A program made the position numbers and the translations under genes. A DNA stretch of 64,000 bases from contig NZ_PSRT01000002.1 in assembly GCF_004212635.1 (NCBI RefSeq), positions 1 through 64,000 on the forward strand. Reading direction: 5' to 3'. This stretch comes from Bradyrhizobium genosp. SA-3 (GTDB lineage: Bacteria > Pseudomonadota > Alphaproteobacteria > Rhizobiales > Xanthobacteraceae). Below, one piece after another: positions 18,150 to 27,044 of this stretch. The notes under the pieces were generated by a model. It worked only from the letters and a program-made list of their open reading frames with translations. It was not told the DNA's origin and searched no databases. Within the stretch, counting starts at the first letter, position 1; each line of letters starts with the position of its first letter.

Positions 18150-19310
18150 ATGGCTATCCCGTTCTTCAAGGAAATGCGTATCGGCGGCTATTTGCTCAAG
18201 CAGAAACTGCTTGGCCGCAAACGCTATCCGCTCGTGCTGATGCTGGAGCCGCTGTTTCGTTGCAACCTCGCCTGCGTCGGCTGCGGCAAGATCGATTATC
18301 CCGATGCGATCCTCAACCGTCGCATGACGGCGCAGGAGTGCTGGGATGCCGCCGACGAATGCGGCGCGCCGATGGTCGCGATTCCCGGCGGCGAGCCGCT
18401 GATCCACAAGGAGATCGGCGAGATCGTGCGCGGCCTCGTCGCGCGCAAGAAGTTCGTCTCGCTCTGCACCAACGCGCTGCTGCTCGAGAAGAAGCTCGAT
18501 CTGTTCGAGCCCTCCCCGTATCTGTTCTTCTCGGTGCATCTCGACGGCCTGCGCGATCACCACGACAAGGCGGTGTCGCAGAAGGGCGTGTTCGACCGCG
18601 CCGTCTCCGCGATCAAGGCGGCCAAGGCGCGCGGCTTCACCGTCAACGTCAACGCCACCATCTTCGACGGCCATCCGGCCGAGGAGATCGCGAAATTCCT
18701 CGACCTCACCGTCGAGCTCGGCGTCGGCGTCTCGATGTCGCCGGGCTACGCCTATGAGCGCGCGCCGGACCAGGAGCACTTCCTCAACCGCACCAAGACC
18801 AAGAAGCTGTTCCGCGACGTCTTCGCGATGGGCAAGGGCAAGAAGTGGAATTTCATGCACTCCGGCCTTTTCCTGGACTTCCTCGCCGGCAACCAGGAAT
18901 ACGAGTGCACGCCGTGGGGCATGCCCGCGCGCAACATCTTTGGCTGGCAGAAGCCCTGCTACCTGCTCGGTGAAGGCTACGCGAAAACCTTCAAGGAGCT
19001 GATGGACACCACCGACTGGGACAGCTACGGCACCGGTCGTTACGAGAAGTGCGCCGACTGTATGGCCCATTGCGGCTACGAGCCGACCGCGGCCACCGCA
19101 GCCCTCCACAACCCGCTGAAGGCGATGTGGGTGTCGCTGCGCGGCATCAAGACCTCCGGCCCGATGGCGCCGGAGATCGACATGTCCAAGCAGCGCCCGG
19201 CGCAGTACATCTTCTCGGAGCAGGTCCAGAAGAAGCTCTCGGAGATCCGCAAGGACGAGGCGGCTGCCGCGCAGGCAAAGGCCGCGCAGAAGGCTTCGAC
19301 CGCCGCGTAA
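18150..19310 (+). CDS. hpnH: Hopanoid biosynthesis radical SAM protein HpnH (adenosylhopane synthase)
   Basis: A 386-residue radical SAM enzyme that attaches a 5'-deoxyadenosyl group to diploptene to give adenosylhopane, the first side-chain step. The cluster motif C38-x3-C42-x2-C45 (RCNLACVGCG) is near the N-terminus, followed by the GGEPL S-adenosylmethionine-binding stretch. More cysteines late in the chain (EYECTPWG, KPCYLLGEGY, CADCMAHCGYEP) form a SPASM-like C-terminal region. An AGAAAG sits upstream of the ATG. The gene is just downstream of ispH and is followed by a strong terminator. Its partner HpnG is encoded on the other strand 1.8 kb away. Confidence 0.94.
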   Translation: MAIPFFKEMRIGGYLLKQKLLGRKRYPLVLMLEPLFRCNLACVGCGKIDYPDAILNRRMTAQECWDAADECGAPMVAIPGGEPLIHKEIGEIVRGLVARKKFVSLCTNALLLEKKLDLFEPSPYLFFSVHLDGLRDHHDKAVSQKGVFDRAVSAIKAAKARGFTVNVNATIFDGHPAEEIAKFLDLTVELGVGVSMSPGYAYERAPDQEHFLNRTKTKKLFRDVFAMGKGKKWNFMHSGLFLDFLAGNQEYECTPWGMPARNIFGWQKPCYLLGEGYAKTFKELMDTTDWDSYGTGRYEKCADCMAHCGYEPTAATAALHNPLKAMWVSLRGIKTSGPMAPEIDMSKQRPAQYIFSEQVQKKLSEIRKDEAAAAQAKAAQKASTAA

Positions 19311-19337
19311 GCGCGCGAATCGGCACCAACGAAAAAC

Positions 19338-19374
19338 GGCCCGGTCGCGAATCGCGACCGGGCCTTTTCTTTTG
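19338..19374 (+). terminator. Rho-independent terminator after hpnH
   Basis: A perfect 12-bp GC-rich stem (19338-19349 with 19353-19364) and a 3-base loop, followed by TTTTCTTTT. An A-run on the left makes it potentially bidirectional. A nearly identical hairpin lies at 21050-21075. Confidence 0.85.
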
Positions 19375-19868
19375 TTCAGCTCAGGCGCCAGGGAAAGAGC
19401 AGCGCGGTGCGTAGACTGCGCTCCCTCCCTCGTCACTGGCCCGGGAGCCCTCCTGCAAAAAGTGAAAAAACAACCCCATGCACAGTAGAAACGCGGCCGC
19501 CGAACGGCACATCGTTGCATCCGGCTAAATCATTGCCGCGCCGAGGAAATCAACGGCAAATGGGCAAAGGTCGCGGCCTCGGCGACGAGGAGCGATCTTC
19601 GCAAACGCGACGACAGACGATGGCCAATTGGACCAACGCGCAGAAGTCGCTCAGGAATTACAATTCAAGGCCAGCGCGGATTTCGAATTTTACGAATATC
19701 GTTTGACCCGTCGGGCAAAACAGTGGCACTATCCCATGCTGGCCCCTTTCGAAAGCGGCACCAACTGGTCGCCTCTTGCTGCTACAGGTTCCTCGAAACG
19801 CCTGTCACTGTAATTATCGTGTCTCACTTCAGGGGTGCAGTCCACCACTGTCACCGTAATTCAGATAT
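19375..19868. other. Degenerate non-coding stretch, accessory insert
   Basis: No supportable gene. The segment is lower in GC than its surroundings in places. It contains stretches such as AAAAAGTGAAAAAACAACCC and TTTGACCCGTCGGGCAAAAC that look like dispersed intergenic repeat debris of this genus (recollection, not verified). It leads into the RAYT remnant. Confidence 0.35.
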
Positions 19869-20072
19869 TGGGAGCATACGATCCGGGATGAAGTCGATTT
19901 CGCCCGGCATGTCGACTACGTCCACATCAATCCGGTCAAGCATGGGCTCGTCGACCGGGTACGCGACTGGGCACTGTCCTCGTTTCATCGTCACGTGGAG
20001 CTTGGCAATTATCCAGCCGATTGGGCCGGCGATCAGTCGGACGATGGCCGCGATTACGGAGAGCGGGGATAG
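19869..20072 (+). pseudogene. REP-associated tyrosine transposase (RAYT), C-terminal remnant
   Basis: The frame reads WEHTIRDEVDFARHVDYVHI followed by NPVKHGLVDRVRDWALSSFH and a C-terminus ADWAGD...YGERG with a TAG at 20070-20072. This is the distinctive second half of RAYT/TnpA-REP (Y1 transposase-like) proteins, which act on REP palindromes. The catalytic N-terminal half with the HUH motif and the start codon are missing; upstream sequence is unrelated and contains stops. A REP-like hairpin follows immediately (20078-20105), as is usual for RAYT genes, supporting the assignment. Confidence 0.75.
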
Positions 20073-20077
20073 AAAGC

Positions 20078-20105
20078 GATGGGTTTCGCAAGGGCTTAAC
20101 CCATC
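20078..20105. repeat. REP-like hairpin downstream of the RAYT remnant
   Basis: GATGGGTT and AACCCATC form an 8-bp stem around a 12-base loop (TCGCAAGGGCTT), six bases after the RAYT stop. It resembles the REP sequences that RAYT proteins mobilise. Confidence 0.6.
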
Positions 20106-20120
20106 CTACGGGTGATTGTC

Positions 20121-20936
20121 TCAGGAGTTATCGCGTCTCGCAATTTCGTAGTGATCCCGCAATGACTCAAACAGTTCAATGAATGCCTTAGCTCCAAGCA
20201 AGAGGTCGTCGCTGTCGAATGTTCGTTTGTATTCGACGACTCCCGGAATCAATCGATCGAAAGTTTCCAAATTTGTGATCTCAAAGGCGAGCTTCGGATC
20301 ATTCTCACAGTAGATCTTGAAGATTACCGGCGGCCCAATGCAGAAATGATTTCCTCCGGTATCGAGCCCGACTTCAAAAGTCAGGGCGTCATCAGAGTCT
20401 GCAACTGTCTTCAGCCATCGATTGCGGCGGCGCGTGAAGCCAAGCGCCCTACAGAACTCATCTGCAAAAGGAGCAAAATCGCGCTTCTTTCCGGACCACG
20501 TGACTGGTTTGATACCCAGACGCTCTCTTTCAGGTTCACGTAGACTTCGGAAAAAGGCAGTCTCACCTTCACGAAATGCTGCGTCGAAGTAGATTTTCTT
20601 GTAGCGCTCAAACAAGCACGGGACCAACGGTGGCGCTCGAAAGGGTTCTTCAACGACCCTCTTGAGAAAAAGTTCGTCCAGAAGGCGCGAGCGATACCGC
20701 GGCTGGACAACGAACTTCCTCGTATCGGGGTCGCCCCGTCCGAGCGATTGCATCGTTTCCAGAGCGACGTCATCCCAATATCGATTGAGAATATCCGTCT
20801 GGTCCTCGCCGCAGGAAGCAATGACCCTTTGTTGCCAGGCCCGGTGGAGCGAATAACCGCGTGCCTCGAAGGCAAGCTGTGTCGGACGCCGGCCGGGCCA
20901 GGTTTCCATTCTTCGCAGAAGCCGATGCTCTTCCAT
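20121..20936 (-). CDS. Hypothetical protein, 271 aa (accessory)
   Basis: An uninterrupted frame (ATG start giving MEEHRLLRRMETWPGRRP, TGA stop... MEEHRL to RRDNS) with a mixed, charged and aromatic-rich composition typical of a soluble globular protein. I recognise no family, no membrane segment and no signal peptide. The central WLKTVADSDDALTFEVGLDTG and FKIYCENDPKLAFEITNLETF stretches look like beta-rich strands. Base composition is more AT-rich than the hopanoid genes on either side, and the gene lies beside a RAYT remnant between hpnH and hpnG, which suggests that it was acquired. It may be a solitary immunity- or island-type protein, but the sequence does not show a function. Confidence 0.6.
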   Translation of the reverse strand: MEEHRLLRRMETWPGRRPTQLAFEARGYSLHRAWQQRVIASCGEDQTDILNRYWDDVALETMQSLGRGDPDTRKFVVQPRYRSRLLDELFLKRVVEEPFRAPPLVPCLFERYKKIYFDAAFREGETAFFRSLREPERERLGIKPVTWSGKKRDFAPFADEFCRALGFTRRRNRWLKTVADSDDALTFEVGLDTGGNHFCIGPPVIFKIYCENDPKLAFEITNLETFDRLIPGVVEYKRTFDSDDLLLGAKAFIELFESLRDHYEIARRDNS

Positions 20937-21043
20937 GGGCCGGTGTTCCTCCCATTACTCATCTAAATTGGAGGCTCATGGCCGCTCGCGCGATGGTGCG
21001 ATCGCCGCCGAACAGAACCTCGACCACCGCATGAGTACAAAAG

Positions 21044-21075
21044 AAAAAAGGCCCGGTTGCTATCGCGACCGGGCC
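21044..21075 (-). terminator. Rho-independent terminator after hpnG
   Basis: An 11-bp stem with one G-U pair (21050-21060 with 21065-21075), followed on the minus strand by a T6 run (A-run at 21044-21049). It ends the hpnC-D-E-shc-hpnG operon. It is almost the same sequence as the hpnH terminator at 19338-19374. Confidence 0.85.
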
Positions 21076-21104
21076 TTTTTCTTTTCTCAGCTCTCCGTCC
21101 CCGC

Positions 21105-21854
21105 TCAGGCCGCCTCGGAGACCAGCACCTCGCTGCCGACCAGCTCGGTGCCGATCAGGTAGTCGCGGCAGCCGCGCAAGCTACGCAGGGCGCGGTTGAA
21201 GTCGAGGCCGGTCGAGACCAGCGCATGCAGCGTCGCCGGGTTGCGCACGATGCCGCGCAGCACGGCCGCAAGGTCGATCTGGCCGTTCGGCTTGATGGCG
21301 GCGCGGGCGAGTGCCGGCAGCGCGCGATGGGCGGGGTCGCTGATGACGCGGACCGCGGCAAAGGGCAGCCCGGCCTCGGCGGCATAGGCGGCCGCGATGT
21401 GGCTCTCCATGTCGACGGCGGCTGCTCCCGTCTCCGAATGCAGCGCTGCCTTGCAGGAGCGCCCGGTGACCACTTGCTCGGCACCGGCGAGGCTGCCGCG
21501 CACCACACGGCGGCGTCCCGAGGTCAGGCGGTCGATGAGGTCGTCGCCGAGCGACAGGCCGGCGGCCCAGCGGGTGTCGCCGGACAGCACTTCGGTTGCC
21601 AGCACGACGTCGCCGGAGCGCAGCGTCGGGTCGAGCCCGCCGGCCACGCCGAACGAGATCACGCCGCGAATCGTCTCGGGATCCACCACCGTCAGCAGCG
21701 CCCGCAGCTGGCTAGGGCTGCTGGATGAACAGATGACCGCCATTCCCGGCCCGGCTGCAATGCGGGCTTCCTGAACCAGTCCAGTCACGATCAGTATCGG
21801 CCGCGGGTCGATGGCATTACCCGCGGTAAAATAGTCCCCCGTCCCCAAAGTCAC
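21105..21854 (-). CDS. hpnG: Hopanoid biosynthesis phosphorylase HpnG
   Basis: A 249-residue member of the nucleoside phosphorylase superfamily that removes adenine from adenosylhopane to give phosphoribosylhopane, acting after HpnH. The phosphorylase core is seen in GVISFGVAGGLDPTLRSGDVVLAT and the substrate-site AAAVDMESHIAAAYAAEAGLPFAAVRVISD. I place the start at a GTG (21852-21854) overlapping the shc stop as GTGA; the longer frame upstream is antisense-like leader sequence inside shc without family similarity. As the last gene of the hpnC-D-E-shc-G operon it is translationally coupled to shc and followed by a terminator. Confidence 0.88.
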   Translation of the reverse strand: MTLGTGDYFTAGNAIDPRPILIVTGLVQEARIAAGPGMAVICSSSSPSQLRALLTVVDPETIRGVISFGVAGGLDPTLRSGDVVLATEVLSGDTRWAAGLSLGDDLIDRLTSGRRRVVRGSLAGAEQVVTGRSCKAALHSETGAAAVDMESHIAAAYAAEAGLPFAAVRVISDPAHRALPALARAAIKPNGQIDLAAVLRGIVRNPATLHALVSTGLDFNRALRSLRGCRDYLIGTELVGSEVLVSEAA

Positions 21855-23818
21855 ATTCCGACCCCTACCACCCTGCTGTTGGTGTTCCGCAAGTTCCGAT
21901 ACCGCGCCAGCGCCCACAGCGGGAAGAACTTTGGGTAACCATGATACCGTAGATAGAACACGCGGGGGAAGCCTGTGGCGGTGTACCGCTGCTCGTCCCA
22001 CAGTCCTTTTTTGTTTTGTGTTGCAATCAGGTACTCCACCCCGCGGGCGACGGCCGGGTGATCAACCTCGCCCGCCGCCATCAGGGCAAGCAAAGCCCAT
22101 GCCGTTTGCGAGGCGGTCGACGGCGCAGCCTCCCAGCCCTTGTAATCTAGGCGATAGCTGACGGCGTCCTCGCCCCAGCCGCCGTCCTCGTTCTGGATCG
22201 AGGCCAGCCAGGCCGCGGCTTTGCGAATCATGGGGTCCTTGTGGTGGACGCCGGCCATGTTGAGGGCACAGAGCACCGACCAGGTGCCATAGATGAAGTT
22301 CATGCCCCAGCGGCCGTACCAGGAGCCCTCCGGGTGCTGGGTCTTGCGGAGATAGGCAACGCCATCGGCCACGTGCTTGCTGGTCTTCTCGGTCTCGCCG
22401 AGCTGGGCCAGCATCGAGATGCAGCGCGCGGTGACATCCTCGGTCGGCGGATCGAGCAGCGCGCCGTGGTCGGAGAACGGAATGTTGTTCAGATAATATT
22501 CGAGGTTGTTGACGTCGAAGGCGGCCCAGCCGCCGTCGTCGCTCTGCATGCCCTCGATCCACTCCCGGCCGCGGTCGATCGCGGCGTCATAGCCGGTCAC
22601 CCCGTGCTCCCGGCGCATGCGGTCCATCGACATCACCACGACAGCGGTGTCGTCGAGATCGGGATAATGGGCATTGTTGTACTGGAAGGCCCAGCCGCCG
22701 GGGCGCACGTCGGGCCGCTTCGCCGCCCAGTCGCCCTTCACCTCGAGCTCCTGCTTCGGGATCAGCCAGTCGAGTCCACGCTTGGCGGCCGGCACGGCTT
22801 GCGCGTTGCCAGCTTCCAGCAGCGCATGCGCAGTCAGCGTCGTATCCCACACCGGCGAAACGCAGGGCTGGCAATAGGCCTCGTCGTCCTTGATTACCAG
22901 CAGCTTGTCGATGCCGCGGCGCGTGATCGCGCGCGGCGGATAATTCGCGTCCTTGCCGAGCGCGTCGTACATCATGACGATGTTGGCCATGGGCGGATAG
23001 ATCGCGCCCATGCCGTCCTCGCCGTTGAGCCGCTCCTCGATGAAAGCGAGCGCCGCATCGATCGCGCGCTTGCGCAGGCTCTTGGGAAACATCGGCTCGA
23101 TCACGCGCAGAATCGCATCGAGCGAGCGAAAGAGCAGGAACCAGGCCATGCTCTGGTGTGGCGCCTTCGCGGTCATGCCGATCGAACGCGGATCCTGCAG
23201 GAATAGCTCGTCGATGCCGATCCCTTTCGGATTCTTCGCGCGCGGCTTCAGCGCGGCGATCACCATCAGCGGCACCATGGTGGTGCGCGCCCAATAGGAG
23301 ATCTTGTTGAGGTGGAACGGCGACCAGAACGGCAGCAGCACGATCTCGATCGGCAGCACCGGCACCGCGCTCCAAGTCACCACGCCGAATGTCGCGAGCA
23401 GGAAGCGGGTGAAGACGTTGCTATGAATCGCACCGCCGCGGGCATGAATGGCCTCGCGCGCACGCACCATGTGCGGGGCATCGATGGAATCGCCGATCAT
23501 CTTCAGCGCGAAATAGGCCTTCACGCTGGCGCTCATGTCGAACTCGCCGTCATGCACCAGCGGCCAGCCGCCATGGGCGCCCTGGACGCGGCGCAGATAG
23601 TTGCCGATCTTGGCCTCGAGCACCGTGTCGACGGGCTCGGCGAGATAATGGCGCAGCAGGATATACTCGGCCGGAATCGTGCAGTCGGCCTCGAGCTCGA
23701 ACACCCAATGGCCGTCCGATTGCTGGAAGCCGAGGACACCTTGCGTTGCCGATGCAATGCTCGATTCCAAGCTGCTCGGATCCAGGGCTTCGCGGCTGGT
23801 CGCGTTCACGGAATCCAT
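21851..23818 (-). CDS. shc: Squalene-hopene cyclase
   Basis: A 655-residue class-II triterpene cyclase that converts squalene to hopene and hopanol, a monotopic membrane enzyme. The catalytic acid motif D-x-D-D is at residues 387-390 (YPDLDDTAVV). Several QW-type repeats are visible: HGGWPLVH (82-89), RPGGWAFQ, DDGGWAAFD, GSWYGRWG, EDGGWGED and KGLWDEQ. The length is normal. It overlaps hpnG downstream; upstream hpnE ends 51 bases before its start, so the five genes form one operon. Also called hpnF. Confidence 0.96.
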   Translation of the reverse strand: MDSVNATSREALDPSSLESSIASATQGVLGFQQSDGHWVFELEADCTIPAEYILLRHYLAEPVDTVLEAKIGNYLRRVQGAHGGWPLVHDGEFDMSASVKAYFALKMIGDSIDAPHMVRAREAIHARGGAIHSNVFTRFLLATFGVVTWSAVPVLPIEIVLLPFWSPFHLNKISYWARTTMVPLMVIAALKPRAKNPKGIGIDELFLQDPRSIGMTAKAPHQSMAWFLLFRSLDAILRVIEPMFPKSLRKRAIDAALAFIEERLNGEDGMGAIYPPMANIVMMYDALGKDANYPPRAITRRGIDKLLVIKDDEAYCQPCVSPVWDTTLTAHALLEAGNAQAVPAAKRGLDWLIPKQELEVKGDWAAKRPDVRPGGWAFQYNNAHYPDLDDTAVVVMSMDRMRREHGVTGYDAAIDRGREWIEGMQSDDGGWAAFDVNNLEYYLNNIPFSDHGALLDPPTEDVTARCISMLAQLGETEKTSKHVADGVAYLRKTQHPEGSWYGRWGMNFIYGTWSVLCALNMAGVHHKDPMIRKAAAWLASIQNEDGGWGEDAVSYRLDYKGWEAAPSTASQTAWALLALMAAGEVDHPAVARGVEYLIATQNKKGLWDEQRYTATGFPRVFYLRYHGYPKFFPLWALARYRNLRNTNSRVVGVGM

Positions 23819-23869
23819 GTCGCTCGATTGCTCCGATAGTCGATTGAAAGTGACCGGGACATTTGCCCG

Positions 23870-25138
23870 TCAGGGCCGCTGTGCGGCGAGAATCAGATCG
23901 GCGGCGCGATCGCCCGACCGGACCGATCCCTCGATGGTTGCAGGCAATCCCGTAGCAGTCCAATCCCCGGCGAGGAACAGGTTTTTCAGCGCGGTGACCG
24001 GCGCCGGACGCAGGGCATTCTGCGCTGGCGTCGCGGCAAAAGTGGCGCGGCGCTCGCGCACGATCTGCCAAGGGGGCAATTGAGGGGACAGCTCGCCGGA
24101 GAGGCCGCCGGCCTTGCAGACGTCGTCCCAGATCGCCTGCGCGAGCTCCTCGCGCGGCATGTCGACCAGGCGATCGCCGTTGCTGATGGTGACGGAAAGC
24201 CGGTTCGGGAACGCGAACAGCCATTCCACCACGCCGCCGATCACGCCGAGGATCGGCGCAGAGCCCGGCGGTGGCTCGAAGCGGAAATGCGCGTTCACGA
24301 TGGCGCGGAATTCGGTCGGCGTCTTCAGGCCGGGCAGCAAGCTCGCGGCAGCGCGCGGCGGCACCGCCATCACGATGACGTCACCCTCGCTGAGCTGGAT
24401 CACGTCCTCGCCGCCGAAATTCAGCGCACCGACCTTGCCGTCACTGGTCGCAAACGAACGCAGTTCATGGCCAAGCTGAACCGTGTGGCCGCGCTCAGCC
24501 AAGAATTTCACCGCAGGCTCGATCAGCACGGCACTGAGGCCGTCGCGCGCGATCAGGGGACGGCAGGCCTGCCCGCCCGCGAGCAGCGTCTCGCGCACGA
24601 TCGCGCCGGCGAGCCCGGCCGAGCCCTCGGGCGGATCGACGTTGAGCGCCGCGAGCAGCAGCGGCTGCACCAGACGCTGATAGAGGATGCCCTCGCAAGG
24701 AATCGACTTGCCGACCAGCGTCTCCTCCGACGCCCAGACCAGCGGCGCCAGCTTGAGATAGTCGGTGAGGCTGGTGTCAGGCACGCGGCGGCTCTCGTCG
24801 AGCACCCAGGTCGGCAGCCGGCCATCGCCGAGATCGATCTGCCAGCGCTGCCCGGTCTTGATGTCGACGAAGGGAAACTGCGCGCGCTCGGGGCCGACGA
24901 GGCCCGCCTCGGTGCCGATCGCGCGCGCATAGGCGCGCGCATGGCTGTTGCCCGACAGCAGCAGATGATTGCCGTTGTCGATGGTGAGATTGGTGGCGCC
25001 GTCGAAATAGGACCGGCAGCGGCCGCCGGCCTGATGTGTCGCCTCGTGCACGGCAACCTTGAAGCCGGCATTGGCGAGCCGCACGGCGGCGGAGAGGCCG
25101 GAAATTCCAGCACCGATGATGTGAGCTGTCTTTTGCAT
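23870..25138 (-). CDS. hpnE: Hydroxysqualene dehydroxylase HpnE
   Basis: A 422-residue FAD-dependent amine-oxidase-fold enzyme that reduces hydroxysqualene to squalene, the third step of the HpnC-D-E route. The dinucleotide-binding motif G9-A-G-I-S-G14 opens the protein (MQKTAHIIGAGISGLSAA), followed by GGRCRSY and NGNHLLLSG, and the C-terminal LFLAGDWTATGLPATIEG that closes the FAD site. The ATG overlaps the hpnD stop (ATGA). The open frame continues far upstream, antisense to hpnD's own frame, but this extension is low-complexity Arg/Ala sequence without homology. Confidence 0.94.
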   Translation of the reverse strand: MQKTAHIIGAGISGLSAAVRLANAGFKVAVHEATHQAGGRCRSYFDGATNLTIDNGNHLLLSGNSHARAYARAIGTEAGLVGPERAQFPFVDIKTGQRWQIDLGDGRLPTWVLDESRRVPDTSLTDYLKLAPLVWASEETLVGKSIPCEGILYQRLVQPLLLAALNVDPPEGSAGLAGAIVRETLLAGGQACRPLIARDGLSAVLIEPAVKFLAERGHTVQLGHELRSFATSDGKVGALNFGGEDVIQLSEGDVIVMAVPPRAAASLLPGLKTPTEFRAIVNAHFRFEPPPGSAPILGVIGGVVEWLFAFPNRLSVTISNGDRLVDMPREELAQAIWDDVCKAGGLSGELSPQLPPWQIVRERRATFAATPAQNALRPAPVTALKNLFLAGDWTATGLPATIEGSVRSGDRAADLILAAQRP

Positions 25139-25977
25139 CAGATGAAAGCGTAACGGAGCAGGATGAGGATGCGTGTGATCTTCGATACACGTACCGGCTC
25201 GCGCGGCGCGTTGAAGCCGCGCGCGATCAGGAGGTCCAGAATGGAATGATAGTATTTCGACATGATCCGCGGCGCGCGCACGGTGCGGCGCTTGCTGCGG
25301 TTCATGATCTCGTCCGACTTCTCGAAATGCGATTTCGCGCGCTGCGCCAGCGGCAGGCAGACCTTCGGCAGCGCGCGCTCGGTGATGACACGGCTGGGAT
25401 CGTTGGAGGTGATGCCGGCATGCAGCAGCGCCTCGCGCGGCAGATAGAGCCGGCCGAGGCCGGCGTCCTCGTCGATGTCGCGCAGGATGTTGGTGAGCTG
25501 GAGCGCGCGGCCGAGATGATGGGCGAGCAGGATGCCGTCTTCTTCCGGCAGGCCGAACACCCGCACCGACAGGCGCCCCACGGCGCTGGCGACGCGATCG
25601 CAGTAGAGATCGAGCGTCGCGATGTCGGGCGCGCGAATGTCCTGCGGCACGTCCATCTCCATGCCGTCGACGATGGCGAGGAAATCCTCGCGCTTCAGCC
25701 CGAAGGTCTTCACCGAGGCGACGTAGTCGTTCAGCCGCGGTGGCGGATGGCCCTGATAGAGCGCATCGATGTCGTTGCGCCACTGCTGAAGCGCGGCGAG
25801 CCGCTCCTCGCGCGGGCCGTCGGAATCGGCGATGTCGTCGACCTGGCGACAGAAGCTGTAGATCTGGAACATCGCTTCGCGCTGGTCACGCGGCAGGATG
25901 CGCATCGCGGCGTAGAACGAGCTGCCGGATGCGGTCGAGCCATAATTGGCGCCGGGCGAGGCCGCCTCAAGCGTCAT
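25138..25977 (-). CDS. hpnD: Presqualene diphosphate synthase HpnD
   Basis: A 279-residue squalene/phytoene-synthase-family enzyme that condenses two farnesyl diphosphates to presqualene diphosphate. The two Asp-rich magnesium motifs are present: D47-D48-I-A-D51 (RQVDDIADSD) and D-I-D-E-D in LTNILRDIDEDAGLGRLYLP. The start overlaps the end of hpnC by 11 bases and the stop overlaps hpnE. HpnC, HpnD and HpnE together replace a single eukaryote-type squalene synthase. Confidence 0.95.
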   Translation of the reverse strand: MTLEAASPGANYGSTASGSSFYAAMRILPRDQREAMFQIYSFCRQVDDIADSDGPREERLAALQQWRNDIDALYQGHPPPRLNDYVASVKTFGLKREDFLAIVDGMEMDVPQDIRAPDIATLDLYCDRVASAVGRLSVRVFGLPEEDGILLAHHLGRALQLTNILRDIDEDAGLGRLYLPREALLHAGITSNDPSRVITERALPKVCLPLAQRAKSHFEKSDEIMNRSKRRTVRAPRIMSKYYHSILDLLIARGFNAPREPVRVSKITRILILLRYAFI

Positions 25978-26851
25978 GTGCAGTCCCCGGTCTGGAAATG
26001 GCCTTGCGTCCGATCGCGCGGCGGCCGACTTCGCCGATCATGCCGGCGAGGCTGAAGGTGAGCAGCTCGAGCTTGTTCAGATGCACGCGCTCGCGCAGGG
26101 GATCGCGTACCTTGAGCAGGCGCACGATGCGGTCGGCATAGGCCTGGATCACCGAAATGTCGACGCCGAGACGGAAGTCCCTCACCTCCGCGCTGAGCGA
26201 CTTGCTCTCGTTCAGCAGCGCTTCGTTGCGCACGGCGAGCGCCTGAAGGCAGGCCAGCATCGCCGGCGGCGACTGCGTCAGCCCGAGCTGCTCGACCGAG
26301 GCGCCGCTCGCGGCCAGCGCATCGCGCGGCAGATAGACGCGGTTCAGCTCGCGAAAATCCTTGCCGCAATCCTGGAGGTGGTTGTTGATCTGGAGCGCCG
26401 CGCAAAGCGCATCCGAGGCAGCCCAGGTCGACGTGCTCTCGCCATGGACATCGAGCATGAAGCGGCCGACCGGCATCGCCGAGTAGCGGCAATAGTGGAT
26501 GACTTCGTCCCAATTCTCGTAGCGGAGCTTGGTCACGTCCATGCGGAAGGCGATGAGCACGTCGAGCGCATGGCGCGGCGCCATGCCGCGCTCGGCCAGC
26601 GCATGGCGCAGGGTGACGGCTTCGGCCTGGGTGTCGCCCTTGCCGAGCAGTTCCGCCTCGAGCAGGTCGAGATAAGCGAGCTTCTCGTCGGGCGGCAGCG
26701 TCGCATGGTCGGCAATGTCGTCGGCGGTGCGGACGAAATTGTAATAGGCCAGAATCAGCGCGCGATGACGCGGATGAATGATCCAGGACGCGACGGGAAA
26801 ATTCTCGTCGCGGTCACCCTTGCCGGATCGCAATTCGCTCGCAGAGGTCAT
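25967..26851 (-). CDS. hpnC: Hydroxysqualene synthase HpnC
   Basis: A 294-residue enzyme of the squalene/phytoene synthase fold that converts presqualene diphosphate to hydroxysqualene. Its aspartate motifs are D44-D45-I-A-D48 (RTADDIADHA) and a second one altered to D-C-G-K-D in INNHLQDCGKDFRELNRVYLP, as is usual in HpnC as opposed to HpnD. It is the first gene of the minus-strand hopanoid operon; its promoter should lie in the 193 bases up to the terminator of the cysteine-rich protein gene. Confidence 0.94.
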   Translation of the reverse strand: MTSASELRSGKGDRDENFPVASWIIHPRHRALILAYYNFVRTADDIADHATLPPDEKLAYLDLLEAELLGKGDTQAEAVTLRHALAERGMAPRHALDVLIAFRMDVTKLRYENWDEVIHYCRYSAMPVGRFMLDVHGESTSTWAASDALCAALQINNHLQDCGKDFRELNRVYLPRDALAASGASVEQLGLTQSPPAMLACLQALAVRNEALLNESKSLSAEVRDFRLGVDISVIQAYADRIVRLLKVRDPLRERVHLNKLELLTFSLAGMIGEVGRRAIGRKAISRPGTAHDA

Positions 26852-27000
26852 CGAGGGCTGGTTTACAATCGTTTGGACAGGAAGGGCTTTTTCACTCGCG
26901 CGGGCTCATGCCGGCAGTGCCGCCGCGGCCCCCCATATAGGGGAATACGGCCGCAAAACCAATCCTGTCTCTCGATGGCTGCCCTTCGCGGATCGCACCC

Positions 27001-27026
27001 AAAAAGGCGGCCCGGGAGCCGCCTTT
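27001..27026 (-). terminator. Rho-independent terminator after the cysteine-rich protein gene
   Basis: A 9-bp stem (27003-27011 with 27018-27026) and 6-base loop; on the minus strand it ends in a T5 run (A-run at 27001-27005). It separates the small secreted protein gene from hpnC. Confidence 0.8.
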
Positions 27027-27044
27027 GTGGGCCAGCGGTCGAGC

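Noticed and set aside
25139..25783. Upstream extension of hpnE in the same frame
   Set aside because: The sequence is Arg/Ala-rich, out of frame with hpnD, and the FAD-binding N-terminus starts at the ATG at 25138.
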